Shown here in pieces: positions 24,095-37,400 of a DNA stretch of 64,000 nt. The notes beneath the pieces were generated by a model. The model was not told the DNA's origin. It saw only the letters and a program-made list of their open reading frames with translations, and did not search any database. A program made the position numbers and the translations under genes. Within the stretch, counting starts at the first letter, position 1, and every line of letters starts with the position of its first letter. Source of the DNA: Crocodylus rhombifer (Eukaryota; Chordata; Crocodylia; Crocodylidae); the NCBI GenBank assembly GCA_038503035.1, contig JAVSML010001155.1, forward strand, positions 248,001 through 312,000, written 5' to 3'.

Positions 24095-24190
24095 GAGATG
24101 AAGTGTGTTACCCAAGGCCGTCCAACAGATTAGTGGCAGAGTCGCAGGCAGATTTCCAGACTCTAGATCCCCAGCCACATAGTATTTCAG
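24095..24190 (-). mobile_element. MIR-like SINE fragment
   Basis: 'gtgttacccaaggccgtccaacagattagtggcagagtcgcaggcagatttccagactc' reads as the reverse of a MIR core (CTTGGGCAAG region, then GGCTCTGCCAC region), diverged. Confidence 0.5.
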
Positions 24191-24893
24191 TAGGACATGG
24201 CTCTCACCTCAAAGCAGCTGGATGTGGGCAAGAATCTGTAAAGTACTATCAGTGATTTTTCATTGTTTTTTAAAGCACAGACAACGTGCTAGGCACAAAA
24301 CAGGGTGCAGAACAAGAACCAAAGATGAAAAATACTGGTGAAATGCTAATGCTATGACCCTGCACTCTTGTTTGTCTCTAAATCCAAATGACTGTTTCCT
24401 TTTTAGTGAGAATGTTGAGGAACCAAACCCAGCACTGGAAGCAGAGAGAGCAGGTGAATGTATGAGATTTCACTTTTTTTTGAGTTCTATTTTTTTCCCT
24501 TAATGTCTTTATAATTGTCTATAATTCCTTTAATTCTTTCATTCCTTTAATCTCAGTGATCATTTGGATGGTGAAAGACTGCCCCAAAAACCCAGTATTC
24601 TAGGGAATAGTTGTGCTGCCGGGCTGGATTTATCCAGCACAGACTTTTTCTGGCAAAGAAAGGCATGTTTTCAAGGGGGAAGCTCTTCACACTTTCCATG
24701 TGGTTTTCATTCAGTCTGGCAATTCCCTGCACAAATTCCACAAAGAGACACTCCACTAACAGCCCACAAAATGAATCCAAAGCTGTACCTAATCTGTGGG
24801 TTTTGAAGAACCAGATCTTTCATATGTGCAGATTCCTGTTAGGACAGCACAATGGGACCCTTGCTTCCACGCACTAGGCACTATACAAACATA

Positions 24894-26471
24894 CCAAAAC
24901 ATAGAGAAACCTGCTCCAGAAAAAAGAGAGAGCACGCACTGGTTCTTCCTATGCATTGGGCATGTCTGCGTGCTTCAGCACTGCAGCAAGGATCACCACA
25001 ATGAGGAACGGGCATGTGCTTTGCCTGAACTGTCCCTCCCCTGAGAGGGAAGTCAGGTGGTGTGTGTGCATCAGTAGGCTCAGCCAGGAGCTAGAGCTGC
25101 CTAGATCCCGCCAGCACCACACTAATGGGTGGTTACATGGCATCCGATTGGGAAAGCAGCATGCACAGAAGCAGGCACCACGTACCTCACTGCAGCATTC
25201 CCTGCTGCGGTACACTGCCACCTAGATAGCACATTAGCGCAAAAGCTTGCAGGACGCTACTCTGCAGTGATGCTAAAACAACAGCTGAAAGCATCGGTCA
25301 TAGAAGTGGAAATGAGTCCCAGGCGAGCTGACTGTGGATGTGTTTTTGTTTACAGGGGTTTATGCTGCCATGTGCCAGGCCTGGGATACAGAAGACTCTT
25401 TATACACGTCAAAGGTAAATAGCTTGTAAAACCTTTGCTAACACAACCCCAGGAAGTTGTCCCACAAAAGGTCTCTTGGCTCCCACACCTGACCCCTTGC
25501 ATTTTGCAGGCTCTTCACTATTTCATCCAGTTGCTATATCTGCTCTATAATCTCTACACAGAGGTCACCTCTAGCCATGCAGTGGAGTCTGCTCCCCAGC
25601 CCAGTTGCTTTACCTCTTAAGATCTTTGGCTCCAATCTTGCTATCCCTGAAGTCAAGGGGTATTTTTCCAGTGGTCTCTATGGGAGTAGGACGGAGTGCT
25701 TTTTCCTGATCTCTATCCTAACTATTGCTTCTTTTACTCCAGCCCATCATATGTATTATGACCTTAAAAACTAGTTGTTACCTGTGATGCATGTACTCTT
25801 TGTAGGCCCACCTCTTGCAAACTTAAGCATGTGCATAAAATCATCCACTTCACATAAAGTAATACGTTACCTTAGGAATCATCATTTAAGAAGAGTATTG
25901 AAATCTTTGGATGCATTGGAACATAGATCACAAATACAAAAGCAATATTACTACTGTCTATGGCATCAGTGAGCTCATTACTGGATGCTGTATCCTTTGG
26001 ATTGCCCTTCTCTGGACTTTCTTTAGCTCTTCTGTCATCTTCTTACATGTTGGGAACTGGAACTGCTCTCCCCTCCCTCATCCTAGAGGAGAAGTTTTCC
26101 CTCTATCCACTTCTCTTTGCAACAGTGCCCATGCTGTTTACCCCTAGCTACTTTGCTCATTCCTAGAGATTCTTGGTCTCGTTGCTTTCTGGATGCCCAG
26201 TAGTGTAGATGAAGGATACCTGTGCTGTGTCTTTCCTCTGCTCAGGTTGGCTGGTTCTGCAGGACTAGTATGAATGTCTCCCCTTCCCCGCAATCTGCTG
26301 CTCTCATCTTCCCAATACAATGGGAAGCTTGGGTCTGTTCCCTTAGTGCTGCTCAGAGCGATGCCATATGGCACATTTCATTGATCAGGTGCCATGTGCA
26401 AGAATTGTGCAGGTTGGGCAATACTTCCTGACCCAGGTGCTGTAGCCTTGCCACCCTGGACATGCACAGAA
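24894..26471 (+). repeat. long direct duplication, copy B (with internal deletion)
   Basis: Nearly identical to 8794-11220 in the same orientation. At 25992-25995 the sequence jumps from the position matching 9888-9891 to that matching 10741-10744, through the shared 4-bp word ATCC. Copy B therefore lacks 853 bp. The LINE sequence on the left of the joint is truncated here but continues in copy A, so a deletion in copy B explains the difference better than an insertion in copy A. Confidence 0.8.
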
Positions 26472-26499
26472 GGGATTTTGAAATGGCCGTAGGGTGCTT

Positions 26500-26675
26500 G
26501 AACTAAACCTCATAGCATGAAGTTTACCTAAACGTCCCATACCCATTTTTAAACATTTGGGGACTTAATACACATGATGGTGAAGCATTTCAATTAGAGC
26601 GGCTGCCCGGGAACTGCTTTAGTTAAAATACTCCGCCTCCCCCACCTCCAAGCACTTGTGTAGGCAGCCATGATT
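26500..26675. mobile_element. degenerate MITE-like element related to 13278-13596
   Basis: Shares 'ctttagttaaaatactccgcctcccccac' and 'ccaagcacttgtgtaggcagcc' with the element at 13278-13596. Ends are not resolved. Confidence 0.45.
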
Positions 26676-27159
26676 TGTTTAAGTTTTTGCTTTTTGAACT
26701 ACCCCCTTCCTCCCCCACCTCACCCCCATTAAGTGGTGACAGTTTCCAGGCTGCTGATTGCCATATGGGCAGAACAGGAAACTCTGATGCCTGCTCTCAC
26801 CAGGAGCTTGCACCGCTTGCCTGAGGGCAGAGCTTCTCCACAATGATATTCTAGTGTAAGCCACAGCCTGGGGGCTGCTGAGGCCTGTTCCAGTGAGTCT
26901 AGCTTTGCTCTTTGCTGTTCCTCCTGCACCTCTAGCTTCAGGAGTGTTTCCCATTCTTCCCTAGGCCAGGGACAGGCTCCACTGAAACCCCCCATATGCA
27001 TTCTCAGGCCTCTTAGCAAGAATGGGCCTGCCTGATCCAGGGCTCACAGGATGGGAGATGGAGGAGTGGTAACGTCTGCACCGGCATTCTCCATCATCCT
27101 TCCACATGAGAAATGTTGGGTTACCAGAGCAAGGAAGGAGACCTGCTGCCTCCTGACGA
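26676..27159. other. intergenic DNA, nothing recognised
   Basis: No splice-supported exon. Minus-strand open frames at 26679-27019 lack recognisable domains. Confidence 0.35.
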
Positions 27160-27812
27160 GGGTTACCATACATCCCGGTTTTCCCAGACACATCCTCTTT
27201 TTTGGCCCCCTATCCTAGTGTCCGGGCGGGTTTTTAAAATGTGAGCACATCTGGGTTTTTGCTTTGCCTCTGCTTTTCCTGGGCAGCAGCAGCTTGGATG
27301 CTTGGGACTGTGAGCAGCGGGCAAGCCAATTGGCTGTCGGAGGTCACGAGCTCTGCATGCGGGCCCGGCAAGCGTGCGTGTGCGCAGGAGCTGCACGGGC
27401 AGCAGGGCTGGTGGGACAGGGGTCTCTGGGTTGGTAGTAAAGGGCACCACCAGTGCGGGGCAGGGTGGGAGGGAGGGGGCAGGGGATTGGGAGTGAGGGG
27501 CACCCGCCAGGCTGGGGGATATGGGCTTAGGAGTGAGTGGCTGAGGCCAGCCCGGGCATATTAATACCAATTGGTGACACATAGGGGGTGCACGCGGGTG
27601 CATGTGCACCCCCTGAGCCAGCCTCGAAACTGGAAGTGCACTTCTGGTTTTGCCATTGGCTCGGCTATCAGCTGCTGGAGGACCCCCCCCAAAAAATCCG
27701 GTGTCCCCCCAGACTTAGGAGGCACCAGCTGCCCATGTTAACCCCCCACCCCCAATTATATACCCCCCCCACCAAGTGTCTTCTTTTCTGATCCCGGAAA
27801 TATAGTTACCCT
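27160..27812. mobile_element. TIR element 'GGTTACCATA', copy B (uninterrupted)
   Basis: The left terminus AGGGTTACCATACATCCCGG and the inverted right terminus AGGGTAACTATATTTCCGGG match at most positions. The interior shares a GC-rich block with copy A (7680-8763). The right end is intact here and supplies the empty-site comparison for the TA element inserted in copy A. A CpG-rich and C-run-rich interior (27680-27775) precedes the end. No transposase frame. Confidence 0.6.
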
Positions 27813-28177
27813 AATAAATCGGATTCAGCATTTAATGAATGCTCTACCATGCATCCCCCGGGTGACTCAGGAGTCTCCTGGAGATTCATATCCAATTGCT
27901 GGAGGCTCCAGGGCCATCCTGCGGGGCTGGCACCCCTCCAAGCGCGCTTTCTTTAGAGGCAGGATGGAGAAGGGGGGAAATCCAGGCTCCCGCTGCAGTG
28001 GGGCTGCCCTGCTGGCTGGTGCGGGCTGCACGCACGGGGAAGGGGCATAGGGACCCCCGTCGCGCTGCACCCAGCCTCCGGCCGGCAGGGGGCGCGCTGG
28101 CCCTCGCCCGCTGCGGTCGGGAGGCTCTTGACGGCGCGGTTGCCTGGGAGACGCCCTGGCGGGGGAGGGGCAGGGTC

Positions 28178-28451
28178 ATGGCGGAGGCAGCAGGGAGCGG
28201 TGAGGCTGGCATGGGCCGTGCCGCGGGCTCTGGCTCCGGCTCCGGCTCCGGCTCCGGCTCCAGCTCCGGCCGCGGTCGCGGCCGCTCCGCGCGGCCCTCC
28301 ACGTCCCGCAACGGCGGTCTGGGCCCCGGCGGCGGAGACGAGGATGGCGACGAGGAGCCCGAGCGGCAGCGGGTGGCGAGCCCCAATGGCGATGACAGCA
28401 GCCGCCGGCTCATCCGGCACCAGTACCGCGAGCTCATCAACACCGTGCAGC
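28178..28451 (+). CDS. NSMCE4A: NSMCE4A coding exon 1
   Basis: Residues 1-91, ending in phase 1 (GTGCAGC|gtgagc). The low-complexity N-terminus has a Gly-Ser run coded by a GGCTCC repeat, an Arg-Gly run and an acidic patch, then the conserved '[16 protein letters not shown]' that starts the Nse3-binding region. Confidence 0.93.
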
Positions 28452-31400
28452 GTGAGCGGGGCCGGGGCCTCCCGGGAAGTGGCCTCGTGGGCCGCGCCTG
28501 GGGATGGTGGTTGCTGGGAAACGGTCGTGCCCGGGGAAAAAAATGAAAATAAGTGTAAATTAGTCGTCTTTACATGACACGGTATGCTCGCTGTAGCAAG
28601 TGAGACATGAGCTGTCGAAACTGAAGGATTTCTCTGTTCACAAAATAAAAAAAAAAAAATATATATATATATAATACACACACAAATATGTATATGTGTG
28701 TGTATTTTGTGTGTGTGTGTGTGTTATGTATTACACACATATATAATACACACATGTATAATACACACACACGTGTATATATATTATATATGTATATATG
28801 TATACACATATATTTAATACACACACACGTATACATATGTGTGTGTGTTTGTGTGCACGTGTGTGTATTCTCCGTCTGAAGGCAAGCAGCCATACGAAAG
28901 GGCTCACAGCAGACCCCAGAGTGGGTCCAGGCTCCCCGAGAGCGACTTGGGTTCTGCACCTATTCACTGCCTCCACCGTCATCGTGTGTTTTGAGCACTT
29001 TGCATGTTATTGGTCACGCATCACACGAGGGTTGAGATTACTGTACGAATGCAGTCATATTGTTCTGTACGGTAGTACGTGATTATTGTACACCACAGCA
29101 CCACACAGCAAGCTACACAGCCCAGAGGGTTGAGATTATTGTACGAATGCAGTCTGTCTTACAAAACAATACAGTGATTGCATTCGTACAATAATCTCAA
29201 CCCTCTTGTGATGTGTGGCCAATAATATGCGAAGTGCTCAAAACACACGATGACGGTGGAGGCAGTGAATAGATGCAGAACCCAAGTCGCTCTCGGGGAG
29301 CCTGGAACCACTTTGGGGTTTGCCATGAGCCCTTTCGTACGGCTGCTTGTCTTCAAATGAAGAATACACACACATACATCTACACAAACATACACATATA
29401 TGTATATGCACGTGTATTTATCATACATCCCTTTGGGATGGCTATCATACACCAGACAGCACTGGCCTGGGAAGGGGCGGGTGTGATACGACAGAAGGTG
29501 AGGGCTGCTGTTCGGTGCTAAGGAGGCCTGTGCACTGCTGAGGGCCACATGTAGGAAGCCAGTGCTGAAGGTGTCACTTGAACAAACAAGAGAGAGGGAA
29601 AAGGTTAGAGGATTAAGAATCAAACACCTGGTATAATGGTTTTTACTTGTACTTCAAAAAGGCATTTTTGTGCTGAGGGGTGTGGAGGGGCAGTTGTATA
29701 ACAGCTCGGCATAAAGTCTCTGTCCCCAGGGACCTGAGAGCAGGCAGCAGGACGCACGCCGCCGCCTCAGCAGAGCCCTGCCGCTGCCCAGCCCCTCCCA
29801 GATCTCAGGGGAACTTCTGCCACAGCCTGTGCACCCCGACATACCCCTTAAGAGCCACCTGCCCCCAACCCTTCCCATCCGCGCTTGCCCCCACAAAGCC
29901 TGGGAAACCCAGCAGTCCCCTCCAGCCTGTCCCAGCTTTCCTCCAGGGCCTGCTGTCTGCACCCACCTTCCTTCAAGAGGAGCCTCAGGCCCAGGGTGCT
30001 GTGGGCAGCCTCACCTTGGTAGATGGGATGGGATGGGATGGGAGCTACGCTGGGTGCCTCTGGGAGGTGGCAGGTGGCTGGGTTGGCTTGGCTGCTCCAT
30101 GGGGTAAGGTGAGAGTGGGGACTGGGATCATGATTAGTGCTTCACATGCTGGGAAGCGCCAGGGAAATTCCATCACCTCTGGGTACGGGTGCAGAGTGCC
30201 CACTGCATGGTCCTAGTTAGGGGCTTGAATTAAACTCCGACTTTGATGGGGTCTGTGGCGGTGGCAGCTATAAGGAGTCGCCACCACCGGAGCTGTTTAG
30301 AAAGGTGTGGGGCAGGCCAAGGGGGCTCTCATCTCTTATGGAGGAGCTCAGCCTTCTTGAGCCTCCCTGTATTTCAAACCCTGGTCCTAGCAACTAAGGC
30401 GGCTTCTTCCAGTTTCAAGCTGCAGGTAGGCAGAGTGCTGCTGGCCCAGCCTGAGCAGGGGTGCCAGGGCCCAAGTGCAGCTCACCCAGGGCCTGCCTTG
30501 TGGAGCTGGGTGGGTGCGCAGGACTGCTTCTGCTCAGTGTCCCTCAGCACCAGCGGAAGCGAGAGCTGGAGCTGCTGGTTCCCAAGTGCAGCATGCCCAG
30601 GTGCAGCTTGCTGTGTGGTGCTGGGTTGGTGGGATTTGCTTCATGCCCTCTGCAGTGCCAGCAGAAGCCAGAGCTGAAGCCACTGTCTACCTGTGGGCTG
30701 GATAGAATCAGCTGGTGGTCTGGATGTGGCCTGCAGGCTGTATTTTGTCCACCCCTGCAGTGCATCCATCTGGCCCAGTCCCCTGTGTCACGCAGTCCCT
30801 GGTGTATGAGCCCATGGTCTACCCTGAGCCCATGGACCATCAGGAACCTCAGCTGGCAGCTCCTCCATGGAGCCATTGCCACAGGCATATATATATGGTA
30901 CACTTCACAAACACTCGTGATGCCTTAACTTTGTGTGAGCAGAGAGACACCATGGTGCACATCTGTCTGGAGTTTACCAGGCTGCAGCCCGTTTACTGCC
31001 TCCTCCAGAGCCTGCTGTTGAGGCTCTGGCTTTCCTACTTCCCTGCATCTTTTTTTATTTACGTACTCCCTGTCTGTGGCTCCACCAAGACCCAGGATAT
31101 ACCTGACCAGGAAGGTCCCTTGGGAACTCTGGGCAGAGATTCACTGGGCAGTATCCACTGTCTTGTTGAACTCGTTTGAGGGCAAGTGGGCACTGTCTGT
31201 TGTGCTCTGCTCTGCGTCCATCCTTTTAGCACTTGTTTTAAACTTGTGATAACTCCCATCCCTGTTTTCCCTTTAGTTGTCCCCCAGGCTTAGTTGATGT
31301 CCCCACCAGTGGCAACTTCCCCTCTTCTTTTAAAGGGCCTCATTGTGATTCTTGCTGTACTTAGCAGTTTTGAAGAGGATCACAACATTTTTGGAGTAAC

Positions 31401-34400
31401 TGAGCCAGTTGCCAAAAAAGATGATAGTGTCTGGAACCTTATCAAGAATTTAAAGTAGAGGTGCACCACCGATATATCAGTTGTGTATCAGATTGGCATT
31501 GATAAAAGGAAAATTAATGTAATTGGCTTTTTTTGGCCGGTGTAACTGATAATGTCCCCCATAAATACTATGTGCATGTGTGCAGCTGCATCATGCATGT
31601 GGCCAGGAATGCAGTCCAGCAGCTTGGAGAGCAGCATCTGGCTGGTAAGTCTGTGGGGGGAAATGAGTGTGGGGGAGGGAAGGGTCGTAGGGGGAGTGCG
31701 CAAATTGAGGCTTCCACAGTGAGGAAGGGAGTGGGATGGGCAGGAATGAGTGACATGTGCCCCCTGGATGTGTGTGGGGCGAGAGCGGGCTGCTTGCTGC
31801 GGGCTCGGGGCCAAGGGCTGCTCCAGTCTCTTCAGGGTAGTGGGGGTGGGCCAAAGCTGTGCTCAGGGTAGGCAGGGGTGGTGCTGGGAGGGGCAGCTAC
31901 AGGGTGGGCTATAGCCACCTCAAAGTTTGCTGTAGTTCCCCCTCCCAGCACCTGCCCCACCTCACCCCAGCCCAGCCCCCTGCTGGGAAGAGGCTAGCGT
32001 AGCCCATGAGCCCATAGGGGCAGCCCACTCTTGCCCCACACACAAATCTGGGGGGTCACATGCCCCTCGTGCCTCCTCCAGGGGTGTACACAGCAGCAGG
32101 GGGCTTCAGTCTGGCCTCCCCATGCCCCTTCTCCCCCACAGTACCAGCAAGGAGTTGCTCTCCATTTTGCCAGGCTGCATATCGGCTATGGGATCGGTAT
32201 CAGCTGACATGGCTGGTTAATAATTGGCCACTGGTATCCACCAAAATGATCTTTAACAGTGCACCCCTAATTTAGTCAAATCATTTGACACTTTGAATCG
32301 GGCACGTGGATCCTCCTCGTGTGTCTTTGTTCATTTGACGTGTTGTGTTTATCCTAACATGGTGATCTTCAGAAATCAACAGCCATGCGTGTTTTTATGG
32401 AAATGTTTAATAGATGAAATAGTATGCATCATTGGTCTTGCCTGAAATTCACAAAATCCAGTTAATCCTCTGATATAATCCTTGTTAAAAATTTTAGAGC
32501 CATCAGTAAATGGTGTGTAACTACTTGGTGTAGATCTATTCAAAGATCTAGTAAATTGGGAGGTCTTTTTTTAGAGTTCCAACTGCAGGAAATAGAGTGG
32601 TTATGTAGTCATATTAGTGTTTGGGGGGAAAGATGTATGTTTTTACTCACCCTTTAGTCACATTTTATCAATTGGAGCTTTTCAGGAAAGTTCATTTTAC
32701 AGTAATAGTGTGCATAATATGAAATGTATTGGTTATAGGTGCTACAGTATGGATCCACAAATACCTCTTTGTATACTTTAAGTCTGAGGAGTGCCCTATA
32801 AATCAGTGGGATGCACACTTAATTTTAAGCGTGTGTACAAATGTTCATAAGAACAAGATCCACATAAATGATTACTTAAGTATCTTCTTTTTGTTGCCAA
32901 TGTTCTATGTAGTAAGTAAAGATCTGACTAATTTTCCTCTCAGAAAATCGTGAAGCTATGCTGAATTCAAAAAGCAATAAATTGACAGAAGCTCTGGAGG
33001 AAGCCAATAAATTGTTCACCGGAGGTGAGACTTTACCTTTAGCTCTTTCTAGAAATTTTTCCTTGACCATCAAAACAATGGAGATGATATATGGAATGAA
33101 AAAATGATATGGGTATCAAATTGAGGCCCAATACTCTGCATCACAAAACCTACAACTCTTGAATAAATTGTACGGAAAATGGAACTGTCTGAATGGGATA
33201 GATTGGAATTTTAATTTTATACTTGCAAAAGATGATTTGGTTTAATAAATGACCCTTATTTCTTTATTTAGGTTCTGCAGTGCACCATGAATGAAAATAG
33301 TGTAATGGCAAAAGGCCATTGAATAAAGTTTCAAGATAATGTATTTTTAGGGAGCAAAAATGTAAAGGAAGAAAATTCAACTTTGCATTATATATGGCTT
33401 CCCAATTTTGCAAGTTTTCTGTTACTAGGGGATGTTACTTTTTGCTGAATTGTCAAATGAATTAAATCAGTGAATTATCTGAAATGTATGAGTTGTGCAA
33501 CTGAATCTACTAAGCATTACATTTAAAGCATGCTTAAGTGGGTTTTATGGGTAGTGTGCACTTTTACATCTATGTAATCACATATTGCTAATGCACGTTT
33601 GTTGTCTTCTTCCATAACAGTTTCCCAGGCAAGGGAGGCTGCACTGGATGCTCAGTTTCTGGTTTTGGCATCAAACCTAGGAAAGGAGAAAGCAAATGAA
33701 CTGCACTCTGATATGACAGCGTTTGACTCGCCAGCTTTTGCTGAAGACTTGGTAAGTTCGAAGCTGCTAGCTTGTTGTAATGTAGCAGGGAACTGTTCTA
33801 TTTGTAATAGAGATATAAAAGAAAAAAGCTTTACGGATTTCAGATCAAATTATACTTTTCCAGTGAAACTTAATGTTTATTAATTTCTTCACTCAATTTT
33901 CCTCCAAGCAGGATAGATTTTTCTCATAAATTTTTATAAAGACATAGTAATTATCTTTCACTTTACATTATGTATTTATAGGTTTAATGAGTGAACATGT
34001 AACATTACAAATGTAGCCTCCAAATGGGGGGCTTACTTGGACTTCATTACAGGATCATGATTTTACTGCATCAAATGCTAATTTATGAGAGAATCATTTT
34101 TTTCCAATCCTGTTTTCCTAAATGAGATTCTTTTCAGGAGTGTTTAAATGACTGGCTTTTAGTGCTAGATAGAAAGGAATAGGTGCTACTTTGTGTGTCT
34201 CTTTTTTCCAATTTATCATATACTCTTTGTCATTTGAACTGCCATTTAATGTATAGGCATGTGAAGATATTAAAAAAAATTCTATGCAAACAAAATAGGC
34301 AACCATTGATCCTTTTGGATCCCTTTGGATGGTGTATGGGTGACAGGTCACGGGACCTTTGACAGAAGCCTATTCAGGCAGGTGTACAGAGGAATAGAGT

Positions 34401-37400
34401 GCCCAAGCGTTCCATCCACCCCTTTAGACCGCTGAGACAGAATCCAGAGGTCAGACTGAGTCTGCACGGTCGGTGTTTCAGTGGCCGTAGTTCTATATAC
34501 ATCTGGGAATTGGACCAGGTTTCTTGTGTGGCAGACAAGGATTCTACCACTGAACCACAACTGTAGCAAGTAATTGTATACAGGTGTTGGAATGGTGAAT
34601 GTAGGATTTTCTTCTGTTGCTACCTCTAGAAGGAGGCCAGTTTAGTTTGTATTTGATTTTTTTTGTTAGGTTAATTTAGATAGAAGTATCTAAATGCTTT
34701 TTGTTTTAGTAACGTTTTACATAGTATGATTCTGTAGTTCAATGACTCATGAGTCTACCCATCCATTTTCACTCGTTACTCTAATTATAAGAAAACAAAG
34801 AGATTTCTTTTGTGCAGTATTCTAAAACTCAGCATTGATCCAGCAGGATGGTCATGATAGATGCTCAATCTTAAGAATGAATATTCATTGATACTGCTGT
34901 AAGTGAAACTTAAATGTTTTTCAGTAGCTTTTGTTGTCTCTTTTAGCTAACATTCATGGGCCTGAATCGTATAGAAGATAACGACTGTGATGAAGAAGGC
35001 AGTGCTGGTGGATATTTACCTAATGATGCCTGGTATAAACTGGGAGCAGAAGCAGAAACATACTTCAGAAGAGCTCCTTCTTTTCATTACATGTAAGCCT
35101 ACTCGAGGAAAATCTTCATGTGTATTTTGATGCAGCACATGATCTTATATTAAGGATAAATTCCTTTGAGAGCTGGTTCATCAGCCTTTAGGTAGTGCAT
35201 TGTATTGGAGTATAGGGATGAATGCAGAAGTCTCATTTGGAGATTGAAGTTCAGAGCAGGCTTTTTTTCTAGCATGGCAGTGCAGCTTTCTCTCCTTACA
35301 CACATCCTACGCACTGAAGTATTATATGATGCTCACCCCCATTGATCTGTATTTGATTTATTAAGCATTTGACGTTAAATAAACAGTATTTATATTCCTC
35401 TGCTGGAATGCCAGGTGACAGTTTCTTCATTTGGGCAGATGCAACCAGACGTGTAGTACAGGAGCCAGCTTTTCTTCCTAAGGCCTTGCCTGGTCATTTA
35501 AGGTTGTGAATATTATGAGCTCCATGCATTGGCCTCTTTACCTCTTGCTGTTGGTCTGCTTTAATATGTCTTCCTGAGGCCAGTGTAGTCCATTCTAGCG
35601 TTCTGTAGCTGGATTGCTTCTGAAGACCTTCTCCTTTTCCCAGCTCCTTCAGAGGAAACAACCTGAATATTGGCAAGCTTCCTCATGCTGCCAATGTCCT
35701 AGCTCTATTGTGGATGAGCCTTCCTGATGTTTTCTCTCTGTGAATGGTCATCCCATCTTCTGGAGGTGCTGTCTTCTGGCATTTGTCAAATGACCTATGG
35801 TTGTGCAGACCCCAAACTTAAACTTCATGTAGGAACTGCCATAGGGTAAGCTGGGCCTAATTTAATCAAATCTTAAAAAGAGAGGAAGAAGATCTGTGTA
35901 GTCATCCTGTCCCTGCTAATGCATCTTTTTTCCTAACCAGTATCATTTCAGGTAGGATGACGTGTTTAATTTAACCATTTTTACTATATGGTCTGACGAC
36001 TACATTGGATAATAATAAATTATTAGTAGTATGTTATGAAAGATAACATACTTTGTGTGCCGCCATTATCTCAGATTAATGTTTATATTTTTAAAATGTA
36101 AGGCCCTAAATTTTGGACATAGCGTTTTTTAAATATGTAAAAAATGATCAAGGATAGTTGAGTGAGTAAAAGTCTGATTTGGATTCCTCTCTACTTTTGA
36201 GGTTTTAAGTAACTTGAAGTGTTTATGATGTGAATGTTGATAACATGTATATATATGTGTGTGTGCGCATACGCACACTAAAACATATATGTAAAAACAG
36301 CTGTACTTGTGTTAGTCCTCATTTTAAGAAAAGAACTACATATTCCTGGCTCCAGCTATGGTTCCTTAATGCTGTTATTTTGTAAATATCCAAATCCTGG
36401 AGGATGGAGCAAAAATTTTGCATGCTTTGTTACCTACTGAGCTGGCCCAAATTTGAACCTTGTGAAAGGAAAAGTTCTACATCCTCTGTCCACTGGATAT
36501 ATTGTGTCCTATTTTGAATGTTTTTTTGTTTCAAAATATGGTTCCTTGTAATTAAATCCACTTTTACTCAGAAAAAACATTGAACAACTTTTCTAGTGCA
36601 TACTGTAAAAGCTGCCTTTCTGTTTGGAGTAGGTTAGGATCTTTCAGTGCTGATCCTCCTGTACCCAGGCAACGGATTGAGAGGCAGAAAATGAAAACGG
36701 GGAGAAAAGAAAGAAGTACCATGCCTGCCCAGGTTTGTAAATTAATATTTTAATCATAGTTTTTGGTAGCATACTACGTTATTTTTATTTGCCCATGTTA
36801 CCTCTTATTCTGTTCTGGTTAACTGTATTAGAGAAGGATTATGATTTAAGGATTGGTCTCTTGATTCATCTTGATGGTAATTTTATATGAGGTGAAAATA
36901 TCAACAGACTCATTTTTTACCAAATGATCTATTTTTCTGTTCAGTGTGATTCACTGTAGATTTCAGGTGGAAGTGTATAAGCAAACATTATTCTTAAGAA
37001 AAATAAATGACCAAGGTAAGCTTTATTTTTTAAATTCAGAAGGGCCAGATCCAAATAGACTTAGGTAGCTAATAGCTTTCCCAAATAGCATTCTGCCTAC
37101 ATTTGGTCCTCCTGCTCAGTGCAAAGAAATATGATGTCACTGGGATAACGGAGACCTGATGGGACTCCACCCATGACTGGACCACGGGTATAGAGGGCTA
37201 TACCCTATACAGGAGGGATCGTGTTGACAAAAGGGGCGGGGGTGTAGCTCTCTATGTGAAGGAAAGCTACATGTCCCTGCAAGCTGATGTTGGCGACAAG
37301 CATGGACAGCTAGAGACCCTCTGGGTAAAAATTCATGGGGAATTCGGCACAGGGGACACAACGGTGGGAGTCTACTACAGACCTCTCACTCAAAGTCCCG

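Larger units (their letters stand above)
27940..28530 (+). promoter_or_regulatory. CpG-island promoter and 5' UTR of NSMCE4A
   Basis: CpG density rises sharply here relative to the flanks and spans the first coding exon. No TATA box is evident near the likely start, as usual for CpG-island housekeeping genes. The transcription start cannot be fixed from sequence alone but should lie upstream of the ATG at 28178. Confidence 0.7.

Noticed and set aside
1..28000. TACC2 exons expected from human synteny on the minus strand
   Set aside because: No TACC-like coiled-coil or other TACC2 coding sequence could be recognised.
27886..28681. 185- and 242-codon minus-strand frames over NSMCE4A exon 1
   Set aside because: They are the antisense of the GGCTCC repeat (Pro-Glu and Gly-Ala runs) and of the CpG island, with no independent support.
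31457..32268. 8-bp hAT target duplication (31449-31456 and 32269-32276)
   Set aside because: The flanks agree at only about 4 of 8 positions, so the duplication cannot be claimed.
34494..34564. Functional tRNA-Gly gene
   Set aside because: The acceptor stem does not pair and the T-arm is altered, although the anticodon position reads GCC.
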